A stretch of 64,000 nucleotides of DNA from Clostridiales bacterium CHKCI001 (GCA_900045905.1 FCNS01000009.1:1-64000), one strand, 5' to 3'; shown: positions 14,352 through 23,908, counted from the stretch's first letter. Translations and numbers: made by a program. Notes: generated by a model not told the origin, from the sequence alone.

Positions 14352-14423
14352 GAGACTGCTGCAAAATGTTCTTCCAAAAGGATTCCTCATGCGCATGTAT
14401 TAGAAACATTTTACAGCAGCCTA
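14352..14423 (-). repeat. long GCTGCTG hairpin
   Basis: The arms GCTGCTGTAAAATGTTTC and GAACATTTTGCAGCAG pair across a loop that contains CATGCGCATG. A sequence of similar design is found at 42550-42590. It lies in the gap between the MoxR operon and the ABC operon and may be a second terminator. Confidence 0.5.
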
Positions 14424-14443
14424 TTTTTTATCTATATAAAAAA

Positions 14444-14482
14444 GGAAGCCAGACGACAAAGCCTTCCCTTACTTTGTCACTT
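14444..14482 (-). terminator. terminator of the MoxR/VWA operon
   Basis: On the minus strand GGAAGGC pairs with GCTTCC and is followed by a T6 tract; located about 75 nt past the MoxR-type stop codon. Confidence 0.75.
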
Positions 14483-14554
14483 CCTCTGTCTTCCCTATCT
14501 TACCAAATAAACCTGAAGAAAATCCTTCCTTTTTTCTGAATATTTTCTTAAATT

Positions 14555-16096
14555 TTATAATAACTCTAATTGCTCTTCCTTTTTTAATGCTTCTATATCT
14601 TCTAAAATAGACTTTTGTTTTTCATAAAATAATAACTCTCTGTTATGACGATAATATGCTTCACATCCATTTTGACTAATAAATCGAGTTGCGAATGGGT
14701 TTGCAGATAATTCAGTAAGGAAAATAACCATCTCTTGACTATCTCCAAATACTTCTTCCATAAATAAAAATGCCATATCCAACTGCTGTTTCACAGAAGA
14801 GATTATTTCCTTACGCTCTGCAACTAAATCTTGAAATTTCGTTTTCACAGAGTCAAAAGCTGCCTGTGCTGTTGTTTCATTTAAGAGATTTACTTGTTTT
14901 TCATACTGTTCTAATTGCTTTGTAATCTGTATCTGTATTTGCCATCCTCTTCGATCCAAAAGCCCTGCTTTCTTCTGAGACTGTGCTTTTTCTGTCTGTT
15001 GTTTTATTATCATCCCGATCATGTCCACACCAGAATAGGATTCGTAAGCTGGACGATGTAAGTTCATTTTCCACTGCTTTAAATAACCAAATACTTCTGT
15101 CGTAACTTGATCGATTCTATCTGCTTCCATCATATTGGCATTGAGTTGATCTAATATCAAGCCAATCACACTTAGTTTTTCATCAAATGCAGCCTGTTCG
15201 AATCGCTGTTTGATTGCTGCATCCCAATTTCCTTTTAACACCTCATCCACATGATAAATATCCTGATATTTCTTATATAAGTCCAAATAGTTTGCAAAAT
15301 CCTTTGCAATTGCTGGATGTTGTAAATATTGAATGATTAACTGTTCTGTTACTGGAATATTTAATTGTTCATAAGTTTCCATCATACGAGACAAATCTTC
15401 CCAACCTCTAGCTGTAACAAATATTTTTCCATCCACTGTCGTCTGAATATCGTAGAAATGCTCCTTTTTTATCTCCAAATAAGCCAAAATCGCTCCATGA
15501 ATTCTCTGTTCATAAGCATATTCTTTCCAAACCGTAAAATTTTCTTCAATTTCTATTTTTTTTACACGATCTAATGTTACAAGATCAAATTCTCGAACCG
15601 ATTTGTTATATTCTGGAGGATTCCCTGCTGTTACAATCACCCATCCAGCAGGCAATTGATGATTGCCAAATGTTTTATACTGCAAAAATTGAAGCATCGT
15701 TGGAGCAAGCGTTTCTGAAACACAATTAATTTCATCCAGAAATAAAATTCCCTCTTTTAACCCAGTCTTCTCCATCTGATCATAAACAGCTGCAATAATT
15801 TCACTCATCGTATATTCTGTTGTAGAATAAGTTTCCCCTCCATACTGCTTTTCCTTAATAAATGGAAGCCCAATTGCCGTTTGCCTTGTATGATGTGTCA
15901 TTGTATAAGAAACAAGTCCAATTTTACATTCCCTCGCAACTTGTTCCATAATCGCTGTTTTTCCAATGCCTGGAGCTCCAATTAATAAAATTGGCCGCTG
16001 CTTGACAACTGGAATCCGATATTCTCCAAAAGAATCTTTACTTAAGTATGCTTGTATTGCCTGTTTAATCTCTATTTTGGCTTGTTTAATATTCAT
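14555..16096 (-). CDS. MoxR-type AAA+ ATPase
   Basis: A 513-residue AAA+ protein. Walker A GAPGIGKT lies at residues 40-47 and the Walker B motif ILFLDEINCVSE about 80 residues later; a TAGNPPEYNKSVREFD segment provides sensor 1 and arginine-finger positions. The second half is helical and charged. MoxR ATPases act as chaperone-like remodelers with VWA-domain partners, and here a VWA gene lies 18 nt upstream in the same operon. The client is not known. Confidence 0.88.
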   Translation of the reverse strand: MNIKQAKIEIKQAIQAYLSKDSFGEYRIPVVKQRPILLIGAPGIGKTAIMEQVARECKIGLVSYTMTHHTRQTAIGLPFIKEKQYGGETYSTTEYTMSEIIAAVYDQMEKTGLKEGILFLDEINCVSETLAPTMLQFLQYKTFGNHQLPAGWVIVTAGNPPEYNKSVREFDLVTLDRVKKIEIEENFTVWKEYAYEQRIHGAILAYLEIKKEHFYDIQTTVDGKIFVTARGWEDLSRMMETYEQLNIPVTEQLIIQYLQHPAIAKDFANYLDLYKKYQDIYHVDEVLKGNWDAAIKQRFEQAAFDEKLSVIGLILDQLNANMMEADRIDQVTTEVFGYLKQWKMNLHRPAYESYSGVDMIGMIIKQQTEKAQSQKKAGLLDRRGWQIQIQITKQLEQYEKQVNLLNETTAQAAFDSVKTKFQDLVAERKEIISSVKQQLDMAFLFMEEVFGDSQEMVIFLTELSANPFATRFISQNGCEAYYRHNRELLFYEKQKSILEDIEALKKEEQLELL

Positions 16097-16114
16097 TGTC
16101 CATTCTCCTCTGTT

Positions 16115-17503
16115 CTATTTCAATTGTTCTAGCTCTTCTTCTCCAATCACTAGTTTTATCGCCCAAGATGGTACCTGTTCTTCTATATAGTCCTGTTTAA
16201 AAAATATAAAAGCGACCTCATAACCTGGATTTTTCTTTGGGTAAATCCCATATCCATCGGTAAAATAAAGCAATCCTTTTAAATGAAGTAACTCTTTCTT
16301 TGCCTTTAATTGTTCAATATAAGTAAACACAGGGCGAAAATCCGTCCCTCCAAACCCTCTTACTTCAAAGGAATCCATATATCGCTTTAAATCTTCTTGC
16401 GAACGAATTACAACGTCTTTTTGTACCTTTGCATCACATTCAATAATATGAATATCTACTTTCTTAAAAAAGTTTTCCGATTCTTTTAAAATCCCATAGG
16501 TTTTATTTAAAAACTGCTGTACCAATTCTTCTTTGCAAGAGCCAGATGTATCAATTGCAATTGCAAACTGTTCAATCTTAGTCGTTTCCTGAAATTCATA
16601 TGGTTCAATTAATGGCATATTTTTATAAAGTTGCAAGCCATACGTATAAAATCCATAATCAAACGAATCAGGGTCCACTCTCATTTCCTCTTTTGTAACA
16701 GCAAACCTTCTCAAAAACTTCCGATAATCTTGCTTTTCCCGATTCTCGATACGAAGCATCTGTATCATATCTCCTGCTTCTTCTTCTCTTCCTTTGGAGA
16801 TTGTTTCCAGATTTGTTTTGATACGTTCACTAATATCTTTCCACTTATCTGCCAATTCCCTCTGCTTTTCCTTGGTCAACGGAGGCTGCTTCTGCATCGA
16901 ACAATCCTGATTTGGAGAAGAATTGTTTCCCTGCGACGCTGCCTTCGACGAAGGCTCATCTTTTAAATACTCCCAGAAACTATGGTCATCAATCACAAAC
17001 TCTTTTCTCCACTCTAAAAATTGCCCATAGGACAGATGTTTTCCTTTTAAAAAATGGTAAATTCCCTCTGCCGTTAATACCTTCATATGGCTTCGCAATT
17101 GTTCATAAATTTGCTCCCTGCCATCCGATGGAACAAGATGGACACAGCGTTGCTGCATTCCATCCAAAATTGCTTCTACTGCAATATCACAAGCTAAATT
17201 CCACTCTTCTGCATCACGATCTTGTGCATTCATCATATGACGAAACATACAGTGGAATAATAAATGCAAATAGTCTCGATTTACCAACACAGTATCCGCT
17301 CGATAACGCTCTATCACATAGGACGGATTATATAAAATATGAATTCCATCTGTTCCAATACTACGTGTATTCAAGTTAAGCTTTGGTTCCAAACTAGCTA
17401 ACGCCAAATCGAAAAAACGCATGGAAATGTAAATTTCATTTCTTGATGCATTCCAAATTCGACGTCCAATCTCTTCTAGCTGCGTCTTCAACGCTCCTGG
17501 CAT
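16115..17503 (-). CDS. DUF2201-type VWA-like protein
   Basis: A 462-residue soluble protein. The N-terminal half resembles the DUF2201 putative metallopeptidase domain, with an HLLFHCMFRH segment of the H-x-x-x-H type near residue 80, then a variable S/Q/K-rich linker (about 180-215). The C-terminal half is a VWA-like domain with a metal-ion-dependent adhesion motif in AIDTSGSC and a later GGTDFRP. Encoded between an LRR protein and a MoxR ATPase, the pairing seen in other MoxR-VWA systems. Confidence 0.85.
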   Translation of the reverse strand: MPGALKTQLEEIGRRIWNASRNEIYISMRFFDLALASLEPKLNLNTRSIGTDGIHILYNPSYVIERYRADTVLVNRDYLHLLFHCMFRHMMNAQDRDAEEWNLACDIAVEAILDGMQQRCVHLVPSDGREQIYEQLRSHMKVLTAEGIYHFLKGKHLSYGQFLEWRKEFVIDDHSFWEYLKDEPSSKAASQGNNSSPNQDCSMQKQPPLTKEKQRELADKWKDISERIKTNLETISKGREEEAGDMIQMLRIENREKQDYRKFLRRFAVTKEEMRVDPDSFDYGFYTYGLQLYKNMPLIEPYEFQETTKIEQFAIAIDTSGSCKEELVQQFLNKTYGILKESENFFKKVDIHIIECDAKVQKDVVIRSQEDLKRYMDSFEVRGFGGTDFRPVFTYIEQLKAKKELLHLKGLLYFTDGYGIYPKKNPGYEVAFIFFKQDYIEEQVPSWAIKLVIGEEELEQLK

Positions 17504-17566
17504 ATTTCCTTTCTTCCTTTCTCTAAAAAATACGAATATTTTCTTACATCATGGAGGCATCTATCT

Positions 17567-18436
17567 TTACAATTCAAACAGTTTTTCCTCTGCCATTCCA
17601 AATCGACTTTGATATTCCATGAGCATAGAAACTGCTTGTATTTTCTGTCTTTTTTGAGCTAGTTCTAGTACCAATGGTATATCACTTTGCTGAATCAATT
17701 CCCAATCCATCAATTTACGAATTCCTTCCCATTCCTCTTCGTTTAAAAGATAATCCACCATTTCTATTATATGCTCCATGATAAACGTTTCATAAATTTC
17801 TTTTGCTTTTTGGGATAACTGATACGGTGTACGCAAACGATACCAAGCCAAACGCACAGATTGTTGAATACTATCTGCTTCAACTTTGTAAAATAAACTA
17901 TCATATTCATAATAATCAATTCCATCTGCAAATACCGTATTCCGATAAGAAAATCCTGCTCCTAAAATATCCTGATGAATCGTTCGAGCCATTGTATTTT
18001 CCTGATAATCAAATACATAAGATGGAAATAATAATCGATTTTCTTTTAATACTACTTCTATTTCTGAGTCAAATTCACTTAAAATATACTTCATACCTCG
18101 CATCTTTTTTTGGCTTCCATTTAATTGGAGTATATTCAATTCATAACAATTTTTAAATGCTCCATCCCCAATATCTGTTAACTGATCTCCAAAACAAACC
18201 TTCTTCAAACTGCGGCAATTATAAAACGCATGTGCTCCTAATACTTTCACTGTCATAGGAAGTTGAACTTCCTCCAGCTGCCGCTGCTCGGCAAAAGCAA
18301 ATTTATCAATCTGAACAACTGGCATTTCATTTAACTGTTCTGGAATAGAAACTCGATGTCCATTTCCAATATATTTCTTAATAATTATGTGATTATCTTT
18401 TACTTCATATTGTAAATTTATTGCTTCTCTATCCAT
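17567..18436 (-). CDS. BspA-type leucine-rich repeat protein
   Basis: A 289-residue protein with no signal peptide. Residues about 30-110 hold three to four BspA-like repeats (for example AFYNCRSLKKVCF and AFKNCYELNILQL). The remainder is helical, with an E/W/L-rich C-terminal section (about 205-289) that looks like a helical repeat. First gene of the trio with the VWA-like and MoxR genes, 63 nt apart. A protein-binding role for the pair, for example substrate recognition, is plausible but inferred. Confidence 0.78.
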   Translation of the reverse strand: MDREAINLQYEVKDNHIIIKKYIGNGHRVSIPEQLNEMPVVQIDKFAFAEQRQLEEVQLPMTVKVLGAHAFYNCRSLKKVCFGDQLTDIGDGAFKNCYELNILQLNGSQKKMRGMKYILSEFDSEIEVVLKENRLLFPSYVFDYQENTMARTIHQDILGAGFSYRNTVFADGIDYYEYDSLFYKVEADSIQQSVRLAWYRLRTPYQLSQKAKEIYETFIMEHIIEMVDYLLNEEEWEGIRKLMDWELIQQSDIPLVLELAQKRQKIQAVSMLMEYQSRFGMAEEKLFEL

Positions 18437-18469
18437 TTTACCCTCACTTTAATCTTTCCGATTCTTATA

Positions 18470-18503
18470 AACAAAAAAAATCCAGACAAAACAGCCTGGA
18501 TCA
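18470..18503 (-). terminator. terminator after the tRNA-Leu pair
   Basis: On the minus strand ATCCAGGCTG TTTTG TCTGGAT forms a tight stem-loop followed by T8. It lies just after the second tRNA. Confidence 0.85.
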
Positions 18504-18508
18504 AAAAT

Positions 18509-18591
18509 GCAGTTGACGGGACTTGAACCCGTACCCAAGTACATGGACATGAACCTGAATCATGCGCGTATGCCAATTCCGCCACAACTGC
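18509..18591 (-). tRNA. tRNA-Leu (CAG)
   Basis: 83 nt with a full acceptor stem GCAGTTG / CAACTGC and the GTTCAAGTC T-loop. The anticodon stem CATGA / TCATG frames the loop TTCAGGT, giving anticodon CAG. The long variable arm is typical of tRNA-Leu. The 3' CCA is not encoded. Confidence 0.95.
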
Positions 18592-18618
18592 TTATAAAAT
18601 ATGGCGGTAAACTTAAAT

Positions 18619-18702
18619 GCAGTTGACGGGACTTGAACCCGTACGAGCGCAATGCTCACTAGATCCTTAGTCTAGCGCGTATGCCAATTCCGCCACAACT
18701 GC
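18619..18702 (-). tRNA. tRNA-Leu (AAG)
   Basis: 84 nt with the same acceptor stem and T-arm as its neighbour. The anticodon stem CTAGA / TCTAG frames the loop CTAAGGA, giving anticodon AAG. Position 34 is A, which would be expected to become inosine if it is to read CUC and CUU. CCA is not encoded. Co-transcribed with the CAG tRNA 27 nt downstream. Confidence 0.95.
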
Positions 18703-18811
18703 TTATTTTTCTTTATCAGCTCACCACCAACGATACATATATTATCATACCCGCCAATTTTTGTCAACAGTTTTTTTTAATTTTTTCAATTTTTTAAAAA
18801 ACATATACAAA

Positions 18812-18856
18812 ACAAAAGAAAGATCCAGTGGATCTTTCTTTTACATATGGTGACAA
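18812..18856 (-). repeat. post-terminator element, diverged copy 4
   Basis: Located right after the ECF gene terminator, as the other copies follow theirs. It shares the ATATG...AAAAG layout and a TCCACTGGA core, but here the element forms a clean AAAAGAAAGATCC / GGATCTTTCTTTT hairpin. Relationship to the other three copies is tentative. Confidence 0.5.
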
Positions 18857-18859
18857 GCA

Positions 18860-18884
18860 AAAGAACCTCTCTAAGAGGTTCTTT
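18860..18884 (-). terminator. terminator after the ECF S-component gene
   Basis: AAAGAACCTCTTAGAGAGGTTCTTT: a perfect short hairpin 19 nt past the stop codon. Confidence 0.85.
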
Positions 18885-18902
18885 ACCAATCTATCTCTAT
18901 CT

Positions 18903-19592
18903 TTAACGAGTCGAAGATTTGGTTATGGTATGTCCATATCCAAAACGCGTACCACTCATTACTTTTAACATAACTTTACATACCATTGCAGTAAGAATAC
19001 CTGCTATGATTGCTTCTGGAATACCATTGACTACAATGACTCCCACAATAAATTTATAAATCGCTCCTGAACCTGCCACTCCTTGTACTGCTCCATATTG
19101 ATCGGAAAAGAATACAAAGATAAGATTCATAACGAGCAATGTATTTGTCATCGAACCAGCGATTCCTGCAATTAAAAGAGAAATTGTTTCTAGTCCTCCA
19201 CGTTTCTTATTTTCCTTCTTATGTTTCTTAAATCCATTTACTAATCCGTAAAAAACATAATAGGAAACAATTCCAATTAAAATTCTAGGCACAAAACATA
19301 TCACCAAACTCCACATATTTCCCCCTGCATAAAATGGAGAGAAAGCAAAAGAAGAAAGATTTGGCTGAAAAGTTGCCCGAATCAAACTCGTTGCTCCAAA
19401 TACAAAGCCTAAAAATGCTCCTGCTTTTGGTCCAATCAAGATCGCCCCAATAATGACTGGAATATGAATTAGAGTTGCACTAACCACTCCAAAGTTTAGA
19501 TATCCCAGATAAGGAATATTGGCCATTGCAATAATAATTGCTGCAAAAATTGCAGTTAAGACCATTTCTTGTGTTTTTTTTGAAATATTCAT
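18903..19592 (-). CDS. panT: ECF transporter S component, probably pantothenate
   Basis: A 229-residue integral membrane protein with about six helices. The conserved ECF S-component start (TQEMVLTAIFAAIIIAMA), the GxxxG-like region IGPKAGAFLGFVFG and a C-terminal helix pair are visible. S components bind a vitamin and share an energising module encoded elsewhere. The PanT assignment rests on overall resemblance and on the pantothenate-to-CoA genes (CoaX, CoaBC) a few kb away. GGAGGG precedes the ATG. Other vitamin specificities cannot be excluded. Confidence 0.75.
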   Translation of the reverse strand: MNISKKTQEMVLTAIFAAIIIAMANIPYLGYLNFGVVSATLIHIPVIIGAILIGPKAGAFLGFVFGATSLIRATFQPNLSSFAFSPFYAGGNMWSLVICFVPRILIGIVSYYVFYGLVNGFKKHKKENKKRGGLETISLLIAGIAGSMTNTLLVMNLIFVFFSDQYGAVQGVAGSGAIYKFIVGVIVVNGIPEAIIAGILTAMVCKVMLKVMSGTRFGYGHTITKSSTR

Positions 19593-19743
19593 TTTTACCC
19601 TCCTGCTACTGTTCTTAAATCAAAGATACAATGCGTTAACCATTTGCATTTTAATAAAATTTTTATTTTTTGTCAATATTTCGTAGTATTTTTTTTCGAT
19701 ATTTGATAAGATAAAATCAGTTTATGGATACCAGGAGGTTTTT

Positions 19744-20715
19744 ATGCTAAAACAAATTCATATTACAGAAATAGAAAATATTCGAATTGGCCATGCGCAA
19801 GATATTGAAAATGCAACAGGATGTACTGTAATTATTTGTGAAAAAGGTGCACCTGCTGGAGTAGATGTTCGAGGCGGCGGTCCCGCTTCACGTGAAACAG
19901 AATTACTCCGTCCAGTCGCAGACTGCACTGGAATTCATGCCCTTCTTTTAAGTGGAGGCAGCGCATTTGGGTTGGACGCCGCAGGCGGTGTGATGGAATA
20001 TTTAGAAGAACGTAATATTGGCTTCGATGTTGGAATTACAAAAGTCCCTCTCGTCTGTGAATCCTGTCTCTTCGATCTTAATGTCGCCAATCATCGTGTA
20101 CGTCCTGACAAAAAAATGGGCTATGAAGCCTGCATTCAATCGGAACAAAACCAGCCAGCTATGGGAAATGTTGGAGCTGGTACAGGTGCTTCCGTTGGAA
20201 AATTAGGTGGCATCCAGACAGCAATGAAATCAGGACTCGGCATGTATGCTGTTCAGCTTGGAGATTTAAAAATCGGAGCCATTGTCGCAGTAAATGCACT
20301 TGGAGACATCTACGACTACAAAACGGGTACGATACTAGCTGGAATGCGAACCAAAGATGGAAAAGGATGGGCAAACAGTGAACAGGTACTTTATACGCTT
20401 TATAATGAGAAAAAAAATCTGTTCCATCAGAATACAACGATCGGAGCCATTGTTACAAATGCCAAATTTGACAAAACACATATGAATAAAATAGCAGCTA
20501 TGGCACAAAACGGATATTCCAGAAGCATCCGCCCTGTACACACAACTGCTGACGGGGATAGTATCTATGCACTTTCTGTTGGAGAGATCGAAGCTGACTT
20601 AAATGTCACTGGCACTCTTGCCGCCCAAGTTATGGCAGAGGCAATTAAATGCGCCGTATTAAAATCCAAACCAGCATACGGTCTTCCGGCTGCACAAAGT
20701 TTTCTTTCTAGATAA
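19744..20715 (+). CDS. P1 family peptidase (DmpA/BapA-like)
   Basis: A 323-residue Ntn-hydrolase-fold enzyme of the self-processing P1 family. Typical blocks: the N-terminal VDVRGGGPASRETELL, the SGGSAFGLDAAGGVMEYLEE block, and the catalytic region NTTIGAIVTNA in which the nucleophile becomes the N-terminus of the beta chain after autocleavage. Known relatives are aminopeptidases, some cleaving beta-alanyl peptides. Strong AGGAGG before the ATG; divergent from the ECF S-component gene with only 151 bp between them, so the two may share control. Confidence 0.88.
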   Translation: MLKQIHITEIENIRIGHAQDIENATGCTVIICEKGAPAGVDVRGGGPASRETELLRPVADCTGIHALLLSGGSAFGLDAAGGVMEYLEERNIGFDVGITKVPLVCESCLFDLNVANHRVRPDKKMGYEACIQSEQNQPAMGNVGAGTGASVGKLGGIQTAMKSGLGMYAVQLGDLKIGAIVAVNALGDIYDYKTGTILAGMRTKDGKGWANSEQVLYTLYNEKKNLFHQNTTIGAIVTNAKFDKTHMNKIAAMAQNGYSRSIRPVHTTADGDSIYALSVGEIEADLNVTGTLAAQVMAEAIKCAVLKSKPAYGLPAAQSFLSR

Positions 20716-20755
20716 TAGAACCATTCTATCATAAACGCATCCCTATGTTTGACTC

Positions 20756-21640
20756 TTAGCACCGACGCAGCGGATCAAATACCCCTGAACGGAGTATTTC
20801 AATTTCATGTTTATAAGGAGGAAACGATTGTTTTGGATCGGTTTCTGATTTTACATATGGAGTTTCCAATATTTTCGGAACATGTTCCAATGCCTTATGA
20901 TGTGCAATTCGATATAATGCCTCAAATCCAATGGTCCCAAAGCCCAGATTTTCATGTCGGTCTTTTCTGGCTCCCATTGGATTTTTGCTGTCATTCAAGT
21001 GAACCACTGCAATTTGATTCAATCCTAATATTTTATCAAATTGTTCTAATACTCCATCAAAGTCATGCACAATATCATATCCAGCATCATTCATATGGCA
21101 GGTATCTATACAGACTCTTAACCGCTCATTATAAGCAACTCCATCATAAATCTCCGCCAGTTCCTCAAACTGCCAGCCAATTTCACTTCCTTTTCCAGCC
21201 ATTGTCTCCAATGCAATATTACATTTCGTATCGGCTGTCAGCACCTCATTGAGCCCCTTTATAATTTGCCCAATTCCTGCTTTAGAACCTGCTCCTACAT
21301 GGGAGCCGGGATGTAACACTAAAACATGGCTCTCCATCGCTTCGCTTCGTTCTAACTCCAATGCCAAAAATTCTACTGCCAAGTCAAACGTTTCTCGCTT
21401 CACTGTATTCGCCAAATTAATAATATACGGAGCATGAATCACAATTTCTTCTATTTCATGTGCATGCAAATATTCCCATGCTGCATCAATCTTTAATTCC
21501 TGTATTTTCTTTCTTCTTGTGTTTTGAGGTGCTCCTGTATAAACCATTAATGTATTTGCTCCATAGGAGACCGCTTCTTTTGCGGAACCAAGAAACATTT
21601 CTTTTCCACTCATGCTGACGTGAGAACCAATCTTTAACAT
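20756..21640 (-). CDS. nfo: deoxyribonuclease IV (AP endonuclease)
   Basis: A 294-residue endonuclease IV. Metal-ligand motifs are all visible: GSHVSM near the start, [60 protein letters not shown] and LETPY near the end. It nicks DNA 5' of abasic sites during base-excision repair. Full length. Convergent with the P1 peptidase gene (40 bp apart) and 19 nt downstream of coaX, so probably in one transcript with it. Confidence 0.96.
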   Translation of the reverse strand: MLKIGSHVSMSGKEMFLGSAKEAVSYGANTLMVYTGAPQNTRRKKIQELKIDAAWEYLHAHEIEEIVIHAPYIINLANTVKRETFDLAVEFLALELERSEAMESHVLVLHPGSHVGAGSKAGIGQIIKGLNEVLTADTKCNIALETMAGKGSEIGWQFEELAEIYDGVAYNERLRVCIDTCHMNDAGYDIVHDFDGVLEQFDKILGLNQIAVVHLNDSKNPMGARKDRHENLGFGTIGFEALYRIAHHKALEHVPKILETPYVKSETDPKQSFPPYKHEIEILRSGVFDPLRRC

Positions 21641-21659
21641 TGTTTCTTCCTTTCTGTTT

Positions 21660-22424
21660 TTATTTATTTTTATTATAAATAATCTGTAGACCTTTTAATA
21701 AAAGGTTATCATCATAAATAATTTTTTTCTTACAATGTGGTACAATAAACGCAGAAAGCCCCCCTGTTGCAATAACCGTTGCTTCCCTGCCAAGTTCTTC
21801 ATTAATTCGTTCAATCATTCCATCAATCATAGATGCATTGGCATAAATTGCACCACTTTTGATACATTCAATCGTATTCTTTCCAATCGTATGTCTTGGA
21901 GCCTCCAAGCTGATCTTAGGAAGCTGGGAGGTACGACTCGTCATCGAATCCAATGAGATTCTAACACCTGGAATAATTGCTCCGCCTAAATAAGTCTTTT
22001 TTTCATTAATAACCGAAAACGTTGTTGCTGTTCCCATATCAATTACAATCGCTGGAACAGGATATTCTGCAATCGCAGCCACCGCATCTACTACCAAGTC
22101 ACTTCCTAACTGTCCTGGATTATCAATTTTAATATCTAATCCCGTTTTCAATCCAGGCCCTACAATCATAGCCTGCTTTCCAAGACATTTCCACACAGCA
22201 CGTTTCATCACATTTGATAATGGAGGAACAACCGATGAAATTATACTTCCCTCAATTGCCTCTGATGTGATATGATATAAGTCAAGAATACTCTTTATAT
22301 TAATTGCGTATTCTAAATCGGTCTTACTGTGATTGGTCGATAGCCGTTCTACAAAATATGTGTTTTCTTTATCAATACATCCAATTACTATGTTTGAGTT
22401 ACCGATATCAATTGTTAAAATCAT
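21660..22424 (-). CDS. coaX: type III pantothenate kinase
   Basis: About 254 residues. CoaX hallmarks are [11 protein letters not shown] (phosphate 1), the [21 protein letters not shown] block, [13 protein letters not shown] (phosphate 2), GGAIIPGV and ATGGLSAF. It performs the first committed step of CoA synthesis. The ATG at 22424 gives the canonical N-terminus; a TTG at 22445 has a better-spaced AGGTGATGG and would add seven residues. Divergent from coaBC. Confidence 0.95.
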   Translation of the reverse strand: MILTIDIGNSNIVIGCIDKENTYFVERLSTNHSKTDLEYAINIKSILDLYHITSEAIEGSIISSVVPPLSNVMKRAVWKCLGKQAMIVGPGLKTGLDIKIDNPGQLGSDLVVDAVAAIAEYPVPAIVIDMGTATTFSVINEKKTYLGGAIIPGVRISLDSMTSRTSQLPKISLEAPRHTIGKNTIECIKSGAIYANASMIDGMIERINEELGREATVIATGGLSAFIVPHCKKKIIYDDNLLLKGLQIIYNKNK

Positions 22425-22477
22425 CGTTTCTACCAAATCTTTCAAGTACCATCACCTGTATTTGAAAGGCGCAAATC

Positions 22478-22533
22478 AAAGGTTGAAAAGCGATTTGCAT
22501 TATTTCCCTTTCTTCTTTATTTTTTCAACCTTT
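22478..22533. promoter_or_regulatory. inverted repeat between coaX and coaBC
   Basis: AAAGGTTGAAAA and TTTTTCAACCTTT form a 12-bp stem across a 32-nt loop in the divergent intergenic region. Placement would allow it to act in the coaX leader or as a protein site; no known riboswitch is recognised. Confidence 0.4.
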
Positions 22534-22643
22534 CGTTCCCTTTTCCTGTAGGAATTTATCTCGTTCGCTATTATAACATAAAACTACAGGCTTTCAAAAC
22601 TATTTTTTTTGAAAATCTTTACAAAAATTGGAGGAATTTCTTT

Positions 22644-23834
22644 ATGTTAAAAGGAAAAACAATTATTTTAGGTGTAACTGGAAGTATTGCTGCCTATAAA
22701 ATTGCAGGACTCGCCAGTACATTACGTAAACTTCATGCTGATGTTCATGTCATCATGACAAAAAATGCAACAAACTTTATCAATCCGATTACTTTCGAGA
22801 CATTAACCGATCATAAATGTCTTGTTGATACATTTGATCGAAATTTTAACTACAATATTGAACATGTCTCCCTTGGAAAAAAAGCAGACCTCGTACTTGT
22901 CGCACCCGCTTCTGCCAATATCATTGCAAAAATGGCACATGGACTCGCTGACGACATGCTCTCTACTACCGTGCTTGCCTGCAAGTGTAAAAAACTAGTG
23001 GCTCCAGCCATGAACACACGAATGTTTGAAAATCCAATTACACAAGACAACATGAAAACTTTAGAACATTATGGTATGACCGTTATCGCTCCAGCAGTCG
23101 GACTTTTAGCTTGTCAAGATGTCGGTGCAGGAAAAATGCCAGAATGTGATGTATTGCTCGATTATATTTTACAGGAATTAGCACATGAAAAAGATTTAAA
23201 AGGCAAACGAATTCTCGTTACCGCAGGTGCAACCCAAGAAGCCATTGATCCAGTTCGCTATATTACAAACCATTCCACAGGCAAGATGGGATATGCGATT
23301 GCCAAAGTCGCAAGTCAGCGTGGTGCAAACGTTACACTCATTACAGGAGCCACACAAATCGAACCATATCGCTTCGTTGAAACCGTACCCGTTACTTCTG
23401 CTAGAGAGATGTTCGAGGCAGTTGTTTCCCGTGCAGACTATCAAGACATGATTATCAAAGCTGCTGCTGTTGCAGACTATCGTCCAGTCACGGTAGCAGA
23501 TAATAAAATAAAAAAACAAGACAACGATATGAATATTCCACTCGAGCGTACGGATGATATCTTAAAATACTTAGGAGAACATCGAAGAGCCGATCAAATT
23601 TTATGCGGATTTTCCATGGAAACAGAACATATGTTGGAAAACTCCCGTGCCAAATTAGCAAAGAAAAACCTCGACGTAATTGTAGCAAATAATGTAAAAA
23701 CAGAAGGTGCTGGATTCGGCGTTGATACAAACGTCGTAACCATCATATCCAAAGATCACGAAATCGAACTGCCATTAATGAGCAAAGAGAACGTAGCAAA
23801 TCAATTATTAGACTTTCTTCTCTCAATAAAATAA
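22644..23834 (+). CDS. coaBC: phosphopantothenoylcysteine decarboxylase/synthase
   Basis: A 396-residue bifunctional flavoprotein. The N-terminal CoaC domain (1-180) has GVTGSIAAYK, the catalytic histidine in NIEHVSLG, the APAMNTRMFENP block and an active-site cysteine at GLLACQDVGAGKM. The C-terminal CoaB domain (about 187-396) has VTAGATQEAIDPVRYITNHS and the AAVADYRP and KIKK motifs. Converts 4'-phosphopantothenate to 4'-phosphopantetheine using cysteine and CTP. GGAGG precedes the ATG; monocistronic, with a terminator at 23864-23908. Confidence 0.97.
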   Translation: MLKGKTIILGVTGSIAAYKIAGLASTLRKLHADVHVIMTKNATNFINPITFETLTDHKCLVDTFDRNFNYNIEHVSLGKKADLVLVAPASANIIAKMAHGLADDMLSTTVLACKCKKLVAPAMNTRMFENPITQDNMKTLEHYGMTVIAPAVGLLACQDVGAGKMPECDVLLDYILQELAHEKDLKGKRILVTAGATQEAIDPVRYITNHSTGKMGYAIAKVASQRGANVTLITGATQIEPYRFVETVPVTSAREMFEAVVSRADYQDMIIKAAAVADYRPVTVADNKIKKQDNDMNIPLERTDDILKYLGEHRRADQILCGFSMETEHMLENSRAKLAKKNLDVIVANNVKTEGAGFGVDTNVVTIISKDHEIELPLMSKENVANQLLDFLLSIK

Positions 23835-23863
23835 GATTATTGCTCCAATCAAGAGGGTATAAA

Positions 23864-23908
23864 ATAAAGTGTGTAAGTTACAAAACAGCAAATTTACACA
23901 CTTTATTC
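23864..23908 (+). terminator. terminator after coaBC
   Basis: AATAAAGTGTGTAAGTT and AAATTTACACACTTTATT form a 15-17 bp stem with a short loop, 30 nt past the coaBC stop. There is no strong T tract, but it may work in both directions. Confidence 0.75.

Noticed and set aside
10614-18856. CRISPR array formed by the repeated 43-nt sequences
   Set aside because: Copies are isolated single units tens of kilobases apart or after terminators, with no spacer array and no cas genes.
20159-20541. Minus-strand frames opposite the P1 peptidase gene
   Set aside because: Shadow frames; the plus-strand gene has AGGAGG, family motifs and the catalytic block.
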